The translations under genes were made by a program, and so were the position numbers. Below, piece by piece: positions 37,501 to 50,000 of a DNA stretch of 64,000 nt. Where the stretch lies: NCBI GenBank assembly GCA_963678675.1, contig OY783195.1, positions 3,110,001-3,174,000 on the forward strand, written 5' to 3'. Under the pieces are notes generated by a model. It had not been told where the DNA came from, searched no databases, and worked only from the letters and a program-made list of their open reading frames with translations. Source of the DNA: Xiphydria camelus (taxonomy: Eukaryota; Arthropoda; Insecta; Hymenoptera; Xiphydriidae). Position 1 is the first letter of the stretch, and each line of letters begins with the position of its first letter.

Positions 37501-38959
37501 CATGCCGGGGTTAGTTATTCCTCGTGGTGCAAATGATATACATATATGTCAGTAATTCGACTTTTCGATCGATTACCAAGTAATTTTTAATTCCAGCGGC
37601 ACCATGTGCCAGGTCTGCAAGAGGACACTGGCCCGGAGATTGGGTAAACAGGGCTACGAGTGTAGGGACTGCCAAATGAAGTGTCACAAACACTGTCACG
37701 TCAAAGTCGAAACTACATGTCCGTCGTCGACGATCCAGAGCATCGAGCTGTAAGTACACAATAAATGATATTCGCTCATTATTACATAATTATGATCAGA
37801 ACAATAAAATACATGGTTCGATTCATCACTTTGCTACACATTATTTCAAGCACTTCAAATTAAATAATTGTCATTTCTCATCTTCTCGACTACCATTCCA
37901 TTTTATTTTTAAATAACGAGCTACTACGCGGTAAAGGGTATTATTAACGATCGATGTTTCACTTTTAAATTAACAGACTCCTTAATCGTCACTTCCGCTT
38001 GCGTTATGTGTCGTATGCACATTGCTACACACGTTCGTGACGGCTTGTTATCTTTCTCAAATTAACTTACATGTATATACTGGCTAGCGAGAATTTTTAT
38101 TTAGTAATTATTTATTTCATATAAAATGCAATTTTAGTCATAGAATTTTTCTGGAAAAGTTGATTTAAAGAGTATCAGGATAAACATGTTCATGGGATGT
38201 CATATGATCACTTTACGATCATTACAAATTAATTATATTATTAATGTACATTATTTTAGGCAACATGAACACCTTGAATATTTCCGCTAATGCAGTTTTT
38301 TTAACTTTTGTCAAATAAGGTCCCTGCTGCCTGTACTGAGCGAATAGGATAGGTAAGCAGGTAATAAAAAAGAATAATCGATAACAAATTTGCCAGTCGA
38401 TCGATGCATGGTGATCGCATCACTCTATTTCTTACAGCGATTGTATGAGTCTAATAGCTGTTCATTTGACTTCTACTTACACGTATCATTTGTACTGTCT
38501 AATTTAACTGCGATTTGTGAACCATTTGAGTTGATAATTGATAGCGAAGACGTCCGTGCCATGTTAATATTGCATGCTTTGACAGCTTCTGCAATTTCTT
38601 CCCTGAATTTAATTTCTGCAATCCGGCTTTGGGTTTGCTTTTAGTGGCTTTTATAAAAAATAAAAAAATACCATCGTTTATTTAAAAACTATCATTGATA
38701 TCTATGAATCCATTGATCATTGCGGTTTCTTTTAATTCACGCTTCGTGTTTTTATTCTAATCGTTCAAAGAAGCTTTCGAACGCTTTAATAATTCGCTTG
38801 AGCGTATAAATTCGACGCTCAATTGTGCAAACATTGTATTTGACGAACGCGATAAGCTCTCAATGCGTCACAATGCCTCTCATCGTCAATTTTCGATTTT
38901 TCAGGACCTGCCTCAGGAATCCGGAATACGATCGCAGACCGCCATCTCGACTATGTTAG
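28580..38959 (+). CDS. SMP-C2-C1 membrane protein (TMEM24/C2CD2-like tether)
   Basis: The exons read are 28580-29314, 32464-32559, 32654-32833, 32991-33197, 34292-34497, 34633-34822, 34927-35068, 35522-35616, 35747-35770, 36141-36185, 36339-36414, 36527-36694, 37172-37316, 37402-37509, 37597-37749 and 38905-38959. All are phase-consistent, giving about 874 residues. Residues 43-65 form one membrane helix (MLIFGWMLFGLVVLCVGKYV), followed by a Gly-rich linker. Residues 208-400 resemble an SMP lipid-transfer domain. Residues 419-540 form a C2 domain (LLVKVVRATELGG, NQPVWDEAF). Residues 797-847 form a C1 zinc finger with complete spacing H-x12-C-x2-C-x14-C-x2-C-x4-H-x2-C-x7-C. By analogy with TMEM24/C2CD2 and PDZD8 it may anchor in the ER and move lipid at contact sites; that is inference. 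A second in-frame Met is at residue 17. No gene symbol is assigned. Confidence 0.85.
29315..32463 (+). other. Large first intron of the SMP-C2-C1 gene
   Basis: An intron of about 3.1 kb with a GTGAGT donor and a TTTTTTTTCACAG acceptor. It contains the CTT-rich microsatellite at 31864-31985. No other gene is apparent; frames on both strands are short and unrecognised. Confidence 0.6.
31864..31985. repeat. CTT/CAT-rich low-complexity tract
   Basis: Interrupted CTT and CAT trinucleotide repeats of about 120 bases in the first intron of the SMP-C2-C1 gene. One open frame across it is pure low complexity and not a gene. Confidence 0.9.
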
Positions 38960-41817
38960 TGAGGACTCTATTTCTCGTTTTTATTATACATACGACGTAA
39001 CGCTGAGCCATAAATCACAACGGGAAATATAACCAGATAAATAACGGAGGCTGTTTTATAGCATGAAATATTCGGTCAGCTGTGTCTCACTCCGGAAGGG
39101 CCTCTTATCAATTTTCAATATTCTCCTCAGTATTGCAAATCGATAAGGCACCCTTTCCAATTTGTCTGGTTTTTATCCGTAAATTGAAATAGGATAGAAT
39201 CAAATGACAAAACGCCTTTTACGTACGTATTTAACATTCATTACAATTTCGAATTATCTCTTTCGCTCTCTCTTCCTCATCCCCACCATCCCAAAGCACT
39301 TTTAGAGAAGAAATGCATATAGACAGTTTAGACACGCAGACGCATCATAGACATTTCTACCGCGCGGTACGAATAGCTCATTAATTACCTCGTTCCTACG
39401 ATACGCATTATATTTATTAAACTTTAAGAGAGAGAAACGCGAGAATAACGAGTAATATATTTAATGCAGGCGCATTTACGCGCAAGACAGAAGAGCCATG
39501 CTACCTTGCAATCGTTCTACGATTAATTTAAACCGATAGCTCACCTCTAAATGGATCTCTTCATCTCAAAAGTTCATTCCTCCCACATAAATGCACCTTG
39601 CACCACTTCGTTTATCTCTATCTCACTTTTACCCTTATTTTGACTCATTTTTTCTGTGATCCATTCATAGGTGTATCCTTGTGATATTCAGTCATTGAGA
39701 AATTTCTAAAATGCGAAGATTAATAGAGAATTTAATAGAATAGGAGAGGAATATGCAAGTTGAATCTTATCGTAATCGAACGGTCGCACGGTGGGAATTA
39801 AACTGCACAACACTTGACGCCTGTTTTCCCAAAGACTGCCAAAGTAGTCGAAATATTAGAAATCACGTACAATCGTACACTATTTATTGACTGGAACGTC
39901 GCATTCGTTGTTGGATTGATTCGAAAGTACAGTCTCTTCGCTCATTTATGAAACGACAAGAAAATCAAAATGCGTCGCATCGTGATGCACCCACGTACGA
40001 TAGAATCGCACAAAAACTACCCTACAACGGACGACACATTACCTGCGCGCCTATCGGGAATGAGAGCTCCTTCGTTTCTCGCGATAATACCAGTAACAAT
40101 GACATCAGCGGCAACGAAAAATTTTAATAAATAATAATTGTAATTATAATTTTACATAGGCTGTGAATGCTAAGCGGAATTATTGCGGGGCGTTATCTGC
40201 GAGGGATGATTAGCGTGAACAGTCTATACAATTACATCTAGCTACGAGAGAGAAGTCCTTATTTATATAAGTATACGTGTAATATTCTACGAACGAAATT
40301 TTGTCAATTAACGTTTGCACTCACTTAAGTTTAGATGTAATATTTTTAAGAGCGAGAAGTCTTGTAGCAAGACACATGCGCACACCCTGCAGCGACATAT
40401 GCACACTCCTCCTTTTTTTGAAAGAATTTCTACTTTCCTCGCGCAGTCATTCATTGCGGGCAGTACTGCGGATGTAACGTTTTCTTTTATCGAACGAATC
40501 AAACGAACGCGGATTAGCCTGCCAGTCCGGTTTTGAAATTACGGCAGGCAGTTCTCGTTTCGAAGTGTCCTTCCATTATTTATTGTACACCCACGATCAG
40601 CGATTCTGTGTTAGGGGAAACATCTCTGAACTAACTGATATCTCGAGAATTTAATTGGACTACAGTTTAGTTTGGAAATGCAACCATGGTCGTGGGTGTG
40701 TACGTTATGTGCACCATGCCAGATTGGTATGGTGGCACCGAGTGGAGAACAAAAATTGAAAAAATCAAACCTCTGCAAAAGGAAAAGAAAGATATAATAG
40801 ATTATCGGCGAAATACGATCATAGTGCCTATAGACCTGTTATTATTATATACTTATTATATTGTACGCTTATCGTGGAGAGTCTCTATTCATCGGAGATA
40901 CAGTAGAGCAATGACTACATCAATTTCGCGTGACGTTCGCGTTCGAATCATCTCCAAGAAAATTTGGGAGTTTTCAAGATTCTAGTCTAAATGCACAATT
41001 TCTCAGATTTTTTATTACTACGTGTAAGCTATTTTAATGATAATTGGGAAGCTTTATTTAGGGTATACGCTATGACTAAATAGATTTTCTACGCGAAATT
41101 TATATTCATTTTATTCATGACGAGTTAAAGTTACGTACACCCATTGCAGATGGGATATAATCACGAGCTACTGTATCTCTGATTATTCTGCAAAGCTCTG
41201 CCTCGTTGAATCTCCGAGCGTCGTGTATTGAAACGAAGACGACGATTATTATATACACAGGTCATAAATGCTAAACAAATATTATGTAATGTAAAAGAAA
41301 GAAATAATATATTATGACACCGTACACCAAAACACTGTCTCGATACCCTTTTATATTACCATCGAAATCCTCTCACATTAAAATTTGTAGGTTTCATTTA
41401 CAATTTCGTTTGTTTTGATATAATAATTTTGTTTAATCAGAATTCTCCATTCCATATCTATTGAATATCTAGATATAAATTCGCTTTCCTGATGAGACAT
41501 TTTTCAAATCCCGGTTCAAATCCCGGACGAGTCCATTTATTTTATTTTTTTTTCAAAACACGACATTAGACATTTATTAGTATTTTTTCTTCCACATTCT
41601 TCTCCTATTTAATAATATATACTTTTTTTTAATCCACAGCAATTCAGTTTAAGATACGCCAAATAAATATTGTGTATAAACATTTTGAGTCGAACATTTT
41701 TCGGAATATACTGAAATAAATTTTGAAAAAATTAATTTGCATTCAATTGAACATAGGAATTATTGAAAAGGGAGAATATTAGACTTATAAATGTTTTTAA
41801 TTAGGAAAAAAAAAATT
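38960..41817. other. AT-rich interval between the SMP-C2-C1 gene and tRNA-Ala
   Basis: This presumably begins with the 3' untranslated region of the SMP-C2-C1 gene. I see no coding exon, RNA gene or mobile element I can support. Short open frames at 40315-40536 and 40686-40985 have no recognisable motifs. Confidence 0.5.
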
Positions 41818-41890
41818 TGGAGGCGCCGGGTATCGATCCCGGTACCTCTCGCATGCTAAGCGAGCGCTCTACCATCTGAGCTACGCCCCC
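41818..41890 (-). tRNA. tRNA-Ala (anticodon AGC)
   Basis: Reading the minus strand gives a 73-base cloverleaf. The acceptor stem is GGGGGCG paired with CGCCTCC, with a G3:U70 wobble, the classic alanine identity element, and discriminator A. The D arm has TAGCTCAGATGGTAGAGC (box A). The anticodon stem-loop is CTCGC-TTAGCAT-GCGAG with AGC at the centre. The T arm has GGGATCGATACCC (box B). There is no intron. All stems pair, so it should be functional. A run of T residues for RNA polymerase III termination follows on its strand (the A run at 41805-41815 as written). Confidence 0.97.
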
Positions 41891-42748
41891 TGATGCAATT
41901 TAGTTTCTAAAATAAAATATTTGATTGGTAAAAGATTTTATAATCATGCCAGAAGGCGATTTATCAGGTACACTCGTAAATGCAGTTACGAATTAATGAA
42001 GCATCCAAATATCTCCCAAAATCATAGGTCATTGACCTGGCTGAATATAACACAAGGCCAAATACAACTTTATACAGATTTTGCAACAAATAAAGTCACC
42101 TGCTTACGGGAGGAGCTGGAGAGATAGTAGTTATTAGTAATGCAGAAACCGGTAGAACAGGAATTTATTTAATGGCGGCATATCGGCATGCGTTACGTTC
42201 CGAATAGTCCCGATATTGACCCTGCCTTGAACTTGCGGATCATGTCTGATTTTACTATAAAACACTGGTAAATAATATCGTAATGCGAGCAGATTCGAAA
42301 TTAAATTTCATTGAGGAGATTCAACGATTTGACTCCATTTCGAATATCTACGAAAATATGAAAACGATGGGTAAACAAGCCACGTGTGAATTCGCGGAGT
42401 ACGGTTCCCGATGTAACTGGGTTTCTTAACTGTAAACCAGCTGGGCAACTGTTGAGAACCGGAGTCATTTATTTCTGTGAACCTTTTCCTCAAAATGACC
42501 GCTGGGGACCAGTTCCGGGAGTAACGACCTTGTCTCTCAGGACACCCTGCATATATATCTATAATCAGCCAAGGACTGGTACCAGTGGTAGCATCTTCAC
42601 GTCAGTTTAAACTACTCCTGAGCCAAGGCTAGCACGCTACGCTTCGTCTCCATCCTCGGTTATAATTTCGGGAAGCAGAATTTGATCTCTTCTTCAATTT
42701 CCTAGTTATCCATCTCTTCATTTAAAGTTACGTAATTTTATTTCCAAC
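41891..42748. other. Interval between tRNA-Ala and the serpin
   Basis: This likely contains the serpin promoter and 5' leader. Two open frames (41921-42127 and 42386-42610) show no family resemblance and lack convincing splice or start context, so they are not called as genes. Confidence 0.45.
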
Positions 42749-44572
42749 ATGTACTTACTATTGTTGAGTGTCTTAGCCGTGCACACCGCGATTACTCCTG
42801 GAGTAGTGACGGAAGAAATCGACGAACCCCTGAAAGCAGTGGCCGACTCGACTGGCAAATTTTCCAGTGATTTTCTTCGGGTAAGTTTTTAGCTATATTC
42901 CTTAAATTTATTTATTACAAGAAACAAATTATTCTTTCGAAAGGTGATGCTGGAGAAAAATCCAGGCAATTTGGTCTCTTCTCCGTTGAGTGCAGCTGCA
43001 GTTTTAGCGATGGCTGCTTACGGAGCGGGAGGGAATACCGCGGCGCAAATGAAATCGGGACTGCATCTACCATCTGATGATGCAATCGGCAAATCGGGAT
43101 TCGAATCGCTCGTCACTGCTCTGAATGTAAGTATATATTTATTTTAGAAAAATGGAAACTCTTAAAAATCCTTGATGCACTTTTTTCAATGCACCTTATT
43201 TTACATTTACAGAATGTTAAGAATGTAGAACTGCATTTCGCCAACAAGATTTATGCTAAAACAAATGTCGATATATCCCCGGAATACAGAGCTATAACTA
43301 CGACGTCCTTCAAAACGGACACTGAGCAGGTGGACTTCAAGAATGCGAGTGCCGCTGTAGAGGAGATGAATTCCTGGTGTGCGAAGCTGACGAACAATCG
43401 GATTAATAATATTCTCAAACTGAGTTCGTTTCCTTTTAATTTTTTTCCAGCCATGGGCAGCTGTAATATTTCGATATTCGATGATTTTCAACTTGTTATC
43501 ATCCCCCAGGTGACATCGAGGACGATGCCGCGCTGGTATTGATAAATGGAGTGTATTTCAAGGGTACTTGGCAATTTATTTTCCATCCGGATTTAACAAA
43601 AGCTCGTCCATTCCATATAAATGAAACTACAGCGATAGATGTGCCAACTATGTGTCAAAGCGAATGGTTCAAATATGGTGAACTTCCAGAGCTCAAGGCC
43701 AAATACATTGAACTGCCATATATGGTAAATATTGAATGATTAATTTCAGCCTGATTTAAAAATTATATAAGTAAATAACTGTCTATTTTTATATAACAAG
43801 TATAAACATTTAGAGAATCAGAGATTGATCTCGCATTTTCCGTCACTGTGCACTTCCCACGTTCGACGGAACTTGCTTTAATCGTCATCATTTTCTCTCA
43901 GGGTGAAGAATTTAGTATGATCATAGTTCTACCGGACGAGATCAATGGACTAAATCAGCTTCGACAAAATATTCAGCAACTCGACTGGAACGAACTCATA
44001 GATCGTAGCGTGTTCAATGCAATCGAGCTTAGTTTACCGAAGTTTAAGATCCAGAACACAATCGATCTCAAAGAAGTTCTAGAAGAGGTATTGAGAGATT
44101 TTACATTTTTCGATCCACTTCTCAAAGATGTACCTAATGATATTCGAGTTAACACATTGTATATACCGATAATATTGTTTCGCAGTTGGGAATGACCGAC
44201 ATGTTTTCACACGGCATCGCAAACTTTTCTGGCATGGCTCACAGTCCTCTCAAGGTCAGCAAAGTGGTTCAGAAGTCGTTTATTGAAGTCAGTGAAGGAG
44301 GTACCGAGGCAGATTCGGTTTCAGGTGTGGCATTCGATATTTTAATTTGTACTAATACTTATAATAAATAATTTTAAGACTAATTAACAAGCCAAAAATT
44401 AATTTATATATCTATTTCAACAGGTCTTTTACCTTTTCCGGTATCCGCACGACCAGAAGAAGCCATTAAATTCCAGGTTGATCGACCATTTTTGACGATT
44501 ATCAGATACAACCGATTCGTGGTCTTTCAAGCAGCTGTATACTACCCCGAGACTGAGAACGGGGTCAAGTAA
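42749..44572 (+). CDS. Secreted serpin (serine protease inhibitor family)
   Basis: The exons are 42749-42880, 42944-43126, 43213-43423, 43510-43724, 43902-44087, 44186-44324 and 44424-44572, giving 404 residues, normal for a serpin. The N-terminus MYLLLLSVLAVHTAITPG is a likely signal peptide, so the protein should act in haemolymph or outside cells. Family landmarks are NLVSSPLSAAAVLAMAAYGA, ALVLINGVYFKGTW, EFSMIIVLPDE, VVQKSFIEVSEGGTEA (reactive-loop hinge) and FQVDRPFLTIIR. Aligned by hinge spacing, the scissile region is around PFPVSARPEE; the P1 residue is uncertain (Val by strict spacing, or the Arg three residues on). Asp lies at the fourth hinge position after Thr, where small residues are usual, so inhibitory activity is not assured. 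An intron falls inside the reactive-loop coding sequence. The exon 3 donor (GTTCGT) is weak. Confidence 0.93.
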
Positions 44573-44620
44573 TTTCTGTCTGAGGCTTTTGCATTGTAAA
44601 CCAAATTTGCAAAAGCCCAA

Positions 44621-44626
44621 AATAAA
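44621..44626 (+). terminator. Polyadenylation signal of the serpin
   Basis: A canonical AATAAA hexamer lies 49 bases after the serpin stop codon, followed by T/GT-rich sequence. This fits a short 3' untranslated region. Confidence 0.65.
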
Positions 44627-47045
44627 ATATCAAGTATTTCTTTAATATACATGTTTGTCCAAAATAAATATAAATGTATTATTGAAAGAGGATTAATTTA
44701 ATAAAGTTCTATTCCGATGTTAAATTATTAATTTCCCCTGCGATTAAAAAAATATGAAAAAAAAAACTAGTACCTATGTTTCCTCTTTTATATCATAAGA
44801 ATTTGTTCCATTCAATTCCCCGTTTATTTTTAAGTGAGGATATTAAAATTAAGCTATTGCACCTCAAAAATCATCAGTCTCGAATTAAATGCAATACAGA
44901 TCTCTAATTTCTGTATACCTTTATTGTGTGTGATGTATCTAAATAGTCTTTCAAATAAATACCTTATCGATGATACCAACCAGGATCAGTTGCAACAGTA
45001 GTAATACCAGAGGCGCCCAGTTGTAGTCGGTCTGGAAGACTGTAGTAGTAACCCACCGAATCTGTGGGTGCAGCAGTAGCCGGCCGGCAATAGTAGCAGT
45101 GGTCGGTAGCAGCACGGGCCGCTCGCGACAGCGGCAGTAGAGAGAGAGTGCGGCGTATTGGAATCAGACGAGCAAGCGCGCGAAAGTAGTAACAGTCGGC
45201 TGCAACGGTATCCTCTTGGCGGAAGTACTGAGAATCCGCTGCTAACTCCGCTAGTCGTTTTCTACGTTATCAAAAGCTGAGAATTCAATGCTGCTATACG
45301 TCAAAATTTACAATTCCGTCCGTACAAAAGTTATACACAATAACATATTTCGAGCTAATAGAATCTATTAACTTATCATTAATTAAATATTATACATTAA
45401 TCATGGGGCGCGGAACGGGGAGAAGTTATTATTTATTTACTTTGACAGTTTATTGCATACGTTGTGCTGGTATAGAAATATTATACAAATTTGAGGATGT
45501 TTGAACAAATTCGGGAACATTAAATCTAAGGGTTTTTTTTATAACGTATACATACAAGAGAGCAACGCGTAACGAATCTATACAAACACCCAAAATGCGA
45601 ATCATGCGCGCACGCGGTAGGTACACTAATGGTTACGATAAATCTCGATGATCGACAGAACCATTATTTCATTCTCTTATTATACATTTCTCCGGCTGAT
45701 TAACGGCCGGCGCTAAAATAAGAGTATTATTTACAATTCAGTGTGCCTCTTACCACAACTCGCACGCTTTGGTACTAAACGAACATTCGTTATGATCTGA
45801 AGAATTTACTGCTTACGGTGCTAATAAGAGTAATACAGCGTTAATAATACAACGTCGGTCTGTTTATACGTTACTCTCTAGTTCATACCATTAGATTATT
45901 TCTTGGGCCTGAGTATATTATGTGATCTTTATTCCGATTTATAATTACATCGTTACGTACAGTCGAGGCGAGATATTGCACCCGTCTTTTTGATATTCGC
46001 ATCACCGTAGAATATCCATTTTAAAAGAGTGTTCCCATCCGATATTTTTTATTCGCTCTAGCTAGATTGACAGTATTGTCGGAAAAAGGAAGAGCTCGCA
46101 ATAGAACGTTTACCCTTCCCTGATAAATATGCCTTTAATATTTTCGACAGCCCAAATTGACTGTTAATCGAGAGCGTCAAAGTGAATTTACCGATGAAGA
46201 TATCAAAATTATAAATTTATTCAATGAACGAAGTATTGCCGCGTGAAGGCTCGCTGGCCATTGCCCGCGTGGAATGAAAACGAGGTATCGCCAAAAGTGT
46301 CGTTGTCGATAAATTTGTATTGAATTTAGAAACCCAGGCAAATAGCAATGAAAAATACTGAGAAATCTACGCAGTCTTTTATCGCCTCCTAAAAAGTAAG
46401 CAACAATGGGCTACATTTGCTATTCATCCGGTCTCTGTAATTGAACATATGCATCAAAAGTACGAGGATATTTCAAGCCTAATATTATCACAAATAATAG
46501 ATTAACGTAATTCATTAACGCGAGATTTTGTACACCGTAAAATGAAATGCTTCGTTGTTCGAACTCAATGGCTCTCTTGATTCCGATCATTTGGCTCCGA
46601 TTTACAACGCGCGAGACACGTTCGCGGATGAGATTCGAATGTTCATTTTGGCGATAAGCTTCGTTAATTGGATTCGCTTGGAGAAACTACATTCGCGCCA
46701 ATGTCAAGGCGACGTTCGTCGTTGCTGCGTACTTTTTTTCAACGACGCGAAATACGGGGATGAAACGTAAGAAGAGAAGAGGAGGGGAACGGGTCAAAGA
46801 AACGGGGGAAGAATTATTAATTTCTCTACAAATCTTCTTCGCTTCGTGTTTAGTACGGATGCACCACGGTGTTTCGACGATAACGTCTAATCACTGCACC
46901 GAATACTTCTTCCGAACTTTTATTCCATAAGTATAACACGTGTCCAGACTCTTACGTGATCGATGCGTCGAGATCACGGCACGATAAACGTCGTCGATGG
47001 CATTAGGGGGGATTTATATGTACATCGTAGGTTGAAAGGACGGCA
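44627..47045. other. Interval between the serpin and tailup 3' ends
   Basis: The two genes converge here, so part of this is 3' untranslated sequence of each. It is AT-rich except for a GC-rich island at about 44969-45273 that carries a long stop-free frame on the minus strand without an ATG. An open frame at 46555-46770 has no recognisable motif. Confidence 0.5.
44969..45273 (-). other. GC-rich island with stop-free minus-strand frame
   Basis: Compositionally this stands out from AT-rich surroundings, with many CAG/GTAGTAG-like trinucleotides. The minus strand is open for about 100 codons, ending TDPGWYHR then TAA. It is rich in Ala, Thr, Tyr and Arg and has no ATG. I do not recognise the peptide. 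It may be a repeat-derived segment, an exon of an unannotated transcript, or chance. Confidence 0.3.
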
Positions 47046-50000
47046 CTATGGACTTCCAGTGTCATGGTGAAGCGAATCACTGTCACTTTCGAGATAGGTT
47101 ACGTAGCTGTCCGTACTATCGGGATGCTGTCCCATGTCAGGACCGCCGCTACCTGGATGATGGGCTCCCGGGGGTGGTAACGGACCGCCACCACCTCCCC
47201 CATCGTTCATCGGGCCACCGAGCATTCCCGGCGGCGGAAGTTGGGGAGGGGGTGCACCGTGCAGATCGTAACCGTGCATCTGCGCAAGAAAACAATAAAC
47301 ACCGGTGTTTATTTGTTTCTTCGTCATGAAATGGCAACTCCGATCATGCGTTAGACCGTTATTAATTCGAGGTGCGCCATTTTTTAGGTACAACGGAGAC
47401 GAGATAAACGACTTAGGAAAAGAGGGATGCTGCGAGCTTATCGTCCTGAGTATCGTCGTGATTTTAAATCTGATTGCAGAATAGCGAGATATGGCACAGT
47501 CAGAGTCTTGAATTGGAGTCGATTTCAGGAGTCACGTGGCCCTCGCATCGAATGCATTTCACCCGTTTGACTTTCTACGTTCCATCTTTAGACTCTTACC
47601 TGCGAGACGAGGTGGTGAAAGGACGGTGCGTTCGGATCCAGTCTGTCCAGATCCGTGTGAAGCGCAAAGTCCGAGAGCGCCTTCCACGGGGGTTGATACG
47701 CCTGTACCTCTAAGGGCGTCATACCGATGGGGCTCTCGTGGCGTACGGGGCTGCTCGCCACCATCGGTATCCCGTGCATTCCGCCGAAGCTCAGCTTCCG
47801 CCCGTCCTGCAACGGGAAATACTTCGTACCATTAGCTGTCTGTAAGGAGAGACGTAAGATTATCATGTACCATGTGAAGCTAAACTTGCAGGCCCGAAAA
47901 GAAATTTCAATCACTCTTATCTCCTTATCTATGGATTTTTCGCCTATATCGATATAAGACTTTATTGCGGATAAAAACGTAATCTTCAAAAAAGTGTTCT
48001 ATAAATTTGAGGGAAAAGCTCATAGATAATGAGATAATAATAATTGAAGTTTCCTTCTTGGCGTGTAACTTTAGCCTCATATGGTATACTCGACACATGT
48101 CTACACTTTACTCTCCTCCAGTGCGATTCCAGTAATAATTCATGTGTGTTTGATTTTGTTCACATTTGTATAATACTGTTTCGAAGATTATATTTTTATC
48201 TACAACAAAGTCTTACATAAATGTAGGCTAAAAGTTTTATAAATAATAAGATAATAATTAAAATGTTTTCCTGGTAAGTCAGTCAGCCTCGCATAGTATT
48301 ATATGTTCTCTCTAATCTCGCCCACACAACCGAGCAAACACTTTAATCGATTACCTTTTCCTGCTGCATCTGCTGCTTCATGGCGATCGTCTTCTTCTTG
48401 TCCTTGCACCTCTTGTTCTGAAACCAGACCCTGATGACGCGCGGACTCAGCCCCGTCATCTCGACGAGCTGCTCCTTCATCAGCGCGTCCGGCCTCGGGT
48501 TCGCGGCGTAACACGTCCTCAGGGTGTGCAGCTGCTTCTCGTTCAGCACCGTGCGAACTCTAGTGGGTTTTCCGTCGGAGCCACCGCCGCCCTTGTGGCC
48601 GCCGGAGCCGCGCGCCCCGCCCACCCCTGCCTTGTGCGAACCGCTCTCGGATCCGGAGTCTGCGGAGGACCAGAGGAGATACGCGTTTTAATGACAATTG
48701 CCGCTATCGAACGCGCGTCGCGCCGGTCCTCCCGCGGTTATCGGGTCGCCCGCGGACGAGACGGGAGGCCGACCGATGGAAGCAAATGAAATCTAGAGCC
48801 TATTTTTCCGTCCTAAACAAACAGCGGTGACCGCGCCAGAGCGAGAGGGAGAGCAGCGGTCACGGGAAAAGGCACCTGAGAACCTCTCAGACTCGAGAGG
48901 GATTCTTCGTGGGACTCGCGCGGGACTCCCGATACGAATTCGAAATACGTCGCGCCGCTCTACGCTCGTGTTACCTATACGCCGGTGTATATATTGGTAT
49001 CCCAGCGTCTGTAAAGTGTATGTAAAGTAGGCAGAGCGGCGCTTTGAGCGTCCCTCGCGGAGCTTTGAAGCCGAGCCGCGCGCGCTCTCTTCGTCTCCCT
49101 CGTCCCGTGTCCGTCGTACCGCGTCGCCCCCTGCGATATGTGTACACACGCGCGAGCGCGCGGACCAGATATCGGGGAACAACTCGACAAACTGGAAATC
49201 CGTCTGTATCTTTCAATGTTATCGTTCCGCGCGCTCGCGTACGGTTATTGATAAAGGAGATAGGGGTTCTTGGAAAAACCCGCGGATATATCGGGGGGGG
49301 GGGGGGGGGGGGGGTGCGATTTCCCTGCGCGATATTCGAACGTACCAAAGTCGCGTTCGCGTGGCGTGCGGCCAAGCCCTTCGCGTTGACGATAAGGGGG
49401 AGTGAAGAGACGTGGAATTTGATACGTTATTTCTTTAATTGGGGAAGTTCGAGCGAATTTAATAGACGATTCCGGCGCGATATTCTTCCACTCGACGTCG
49501 TTGCACCCGGGGAAAAGATCTGGTTGAATACGGACCTGTGATAGAAAAATGAATTCGAGATGAATAGGAATTTATTTACATCGAGTAAAAGTCTTTTTGA
49601 ATTGACCAGATGTTCTACTAGGTTTGTATTCGATTGAAGTGATATGCAAAACATTTATCTAATTCAAATAGACTTTTGTTCGATGCGAATAAATTCCTAT
49701 TTATCTGAAATAAATTTTTCTATTAGGTTCGTGTTCGACTAGACTTTTTCTCTCGATGTGTGCGAATCAATGAGAAACTGTTAATAATTACTCCGTTTCT
49801 TTTCACCCTCAGAGTTCATTACACAATTGAAAGAAGTGAGAATTCCAGGCAGATGCGCCCGATAATTGTGCACAGCTGCGATGCAAGAGCCGCCGATCTC
49901 AAACATCCGACTTCCGATTTCTTCAATTGTGCCATGGACTTTAAGCTCCGCATTCGATACGCACTTTTAGCGTTAAAAGTGATCTTCCCCTTCCAAGGCA

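Noticed and set aside
41505..41533. tRNA-like T-arm sequence (CGGTTCAAATCCCGG)
   Set aside because: The T stem has a central mismatch, and no acceptor stem, D arm or anticodon arm can be paired upstream. At most it is a relic.
42386..42610. 74-codon frame just upstream of the serpin
   Set aside because: It has no serpin motif or signal peptide and no phase-compatible splice to the serpin; the serpin has its own start with a signal peptide at 42749.
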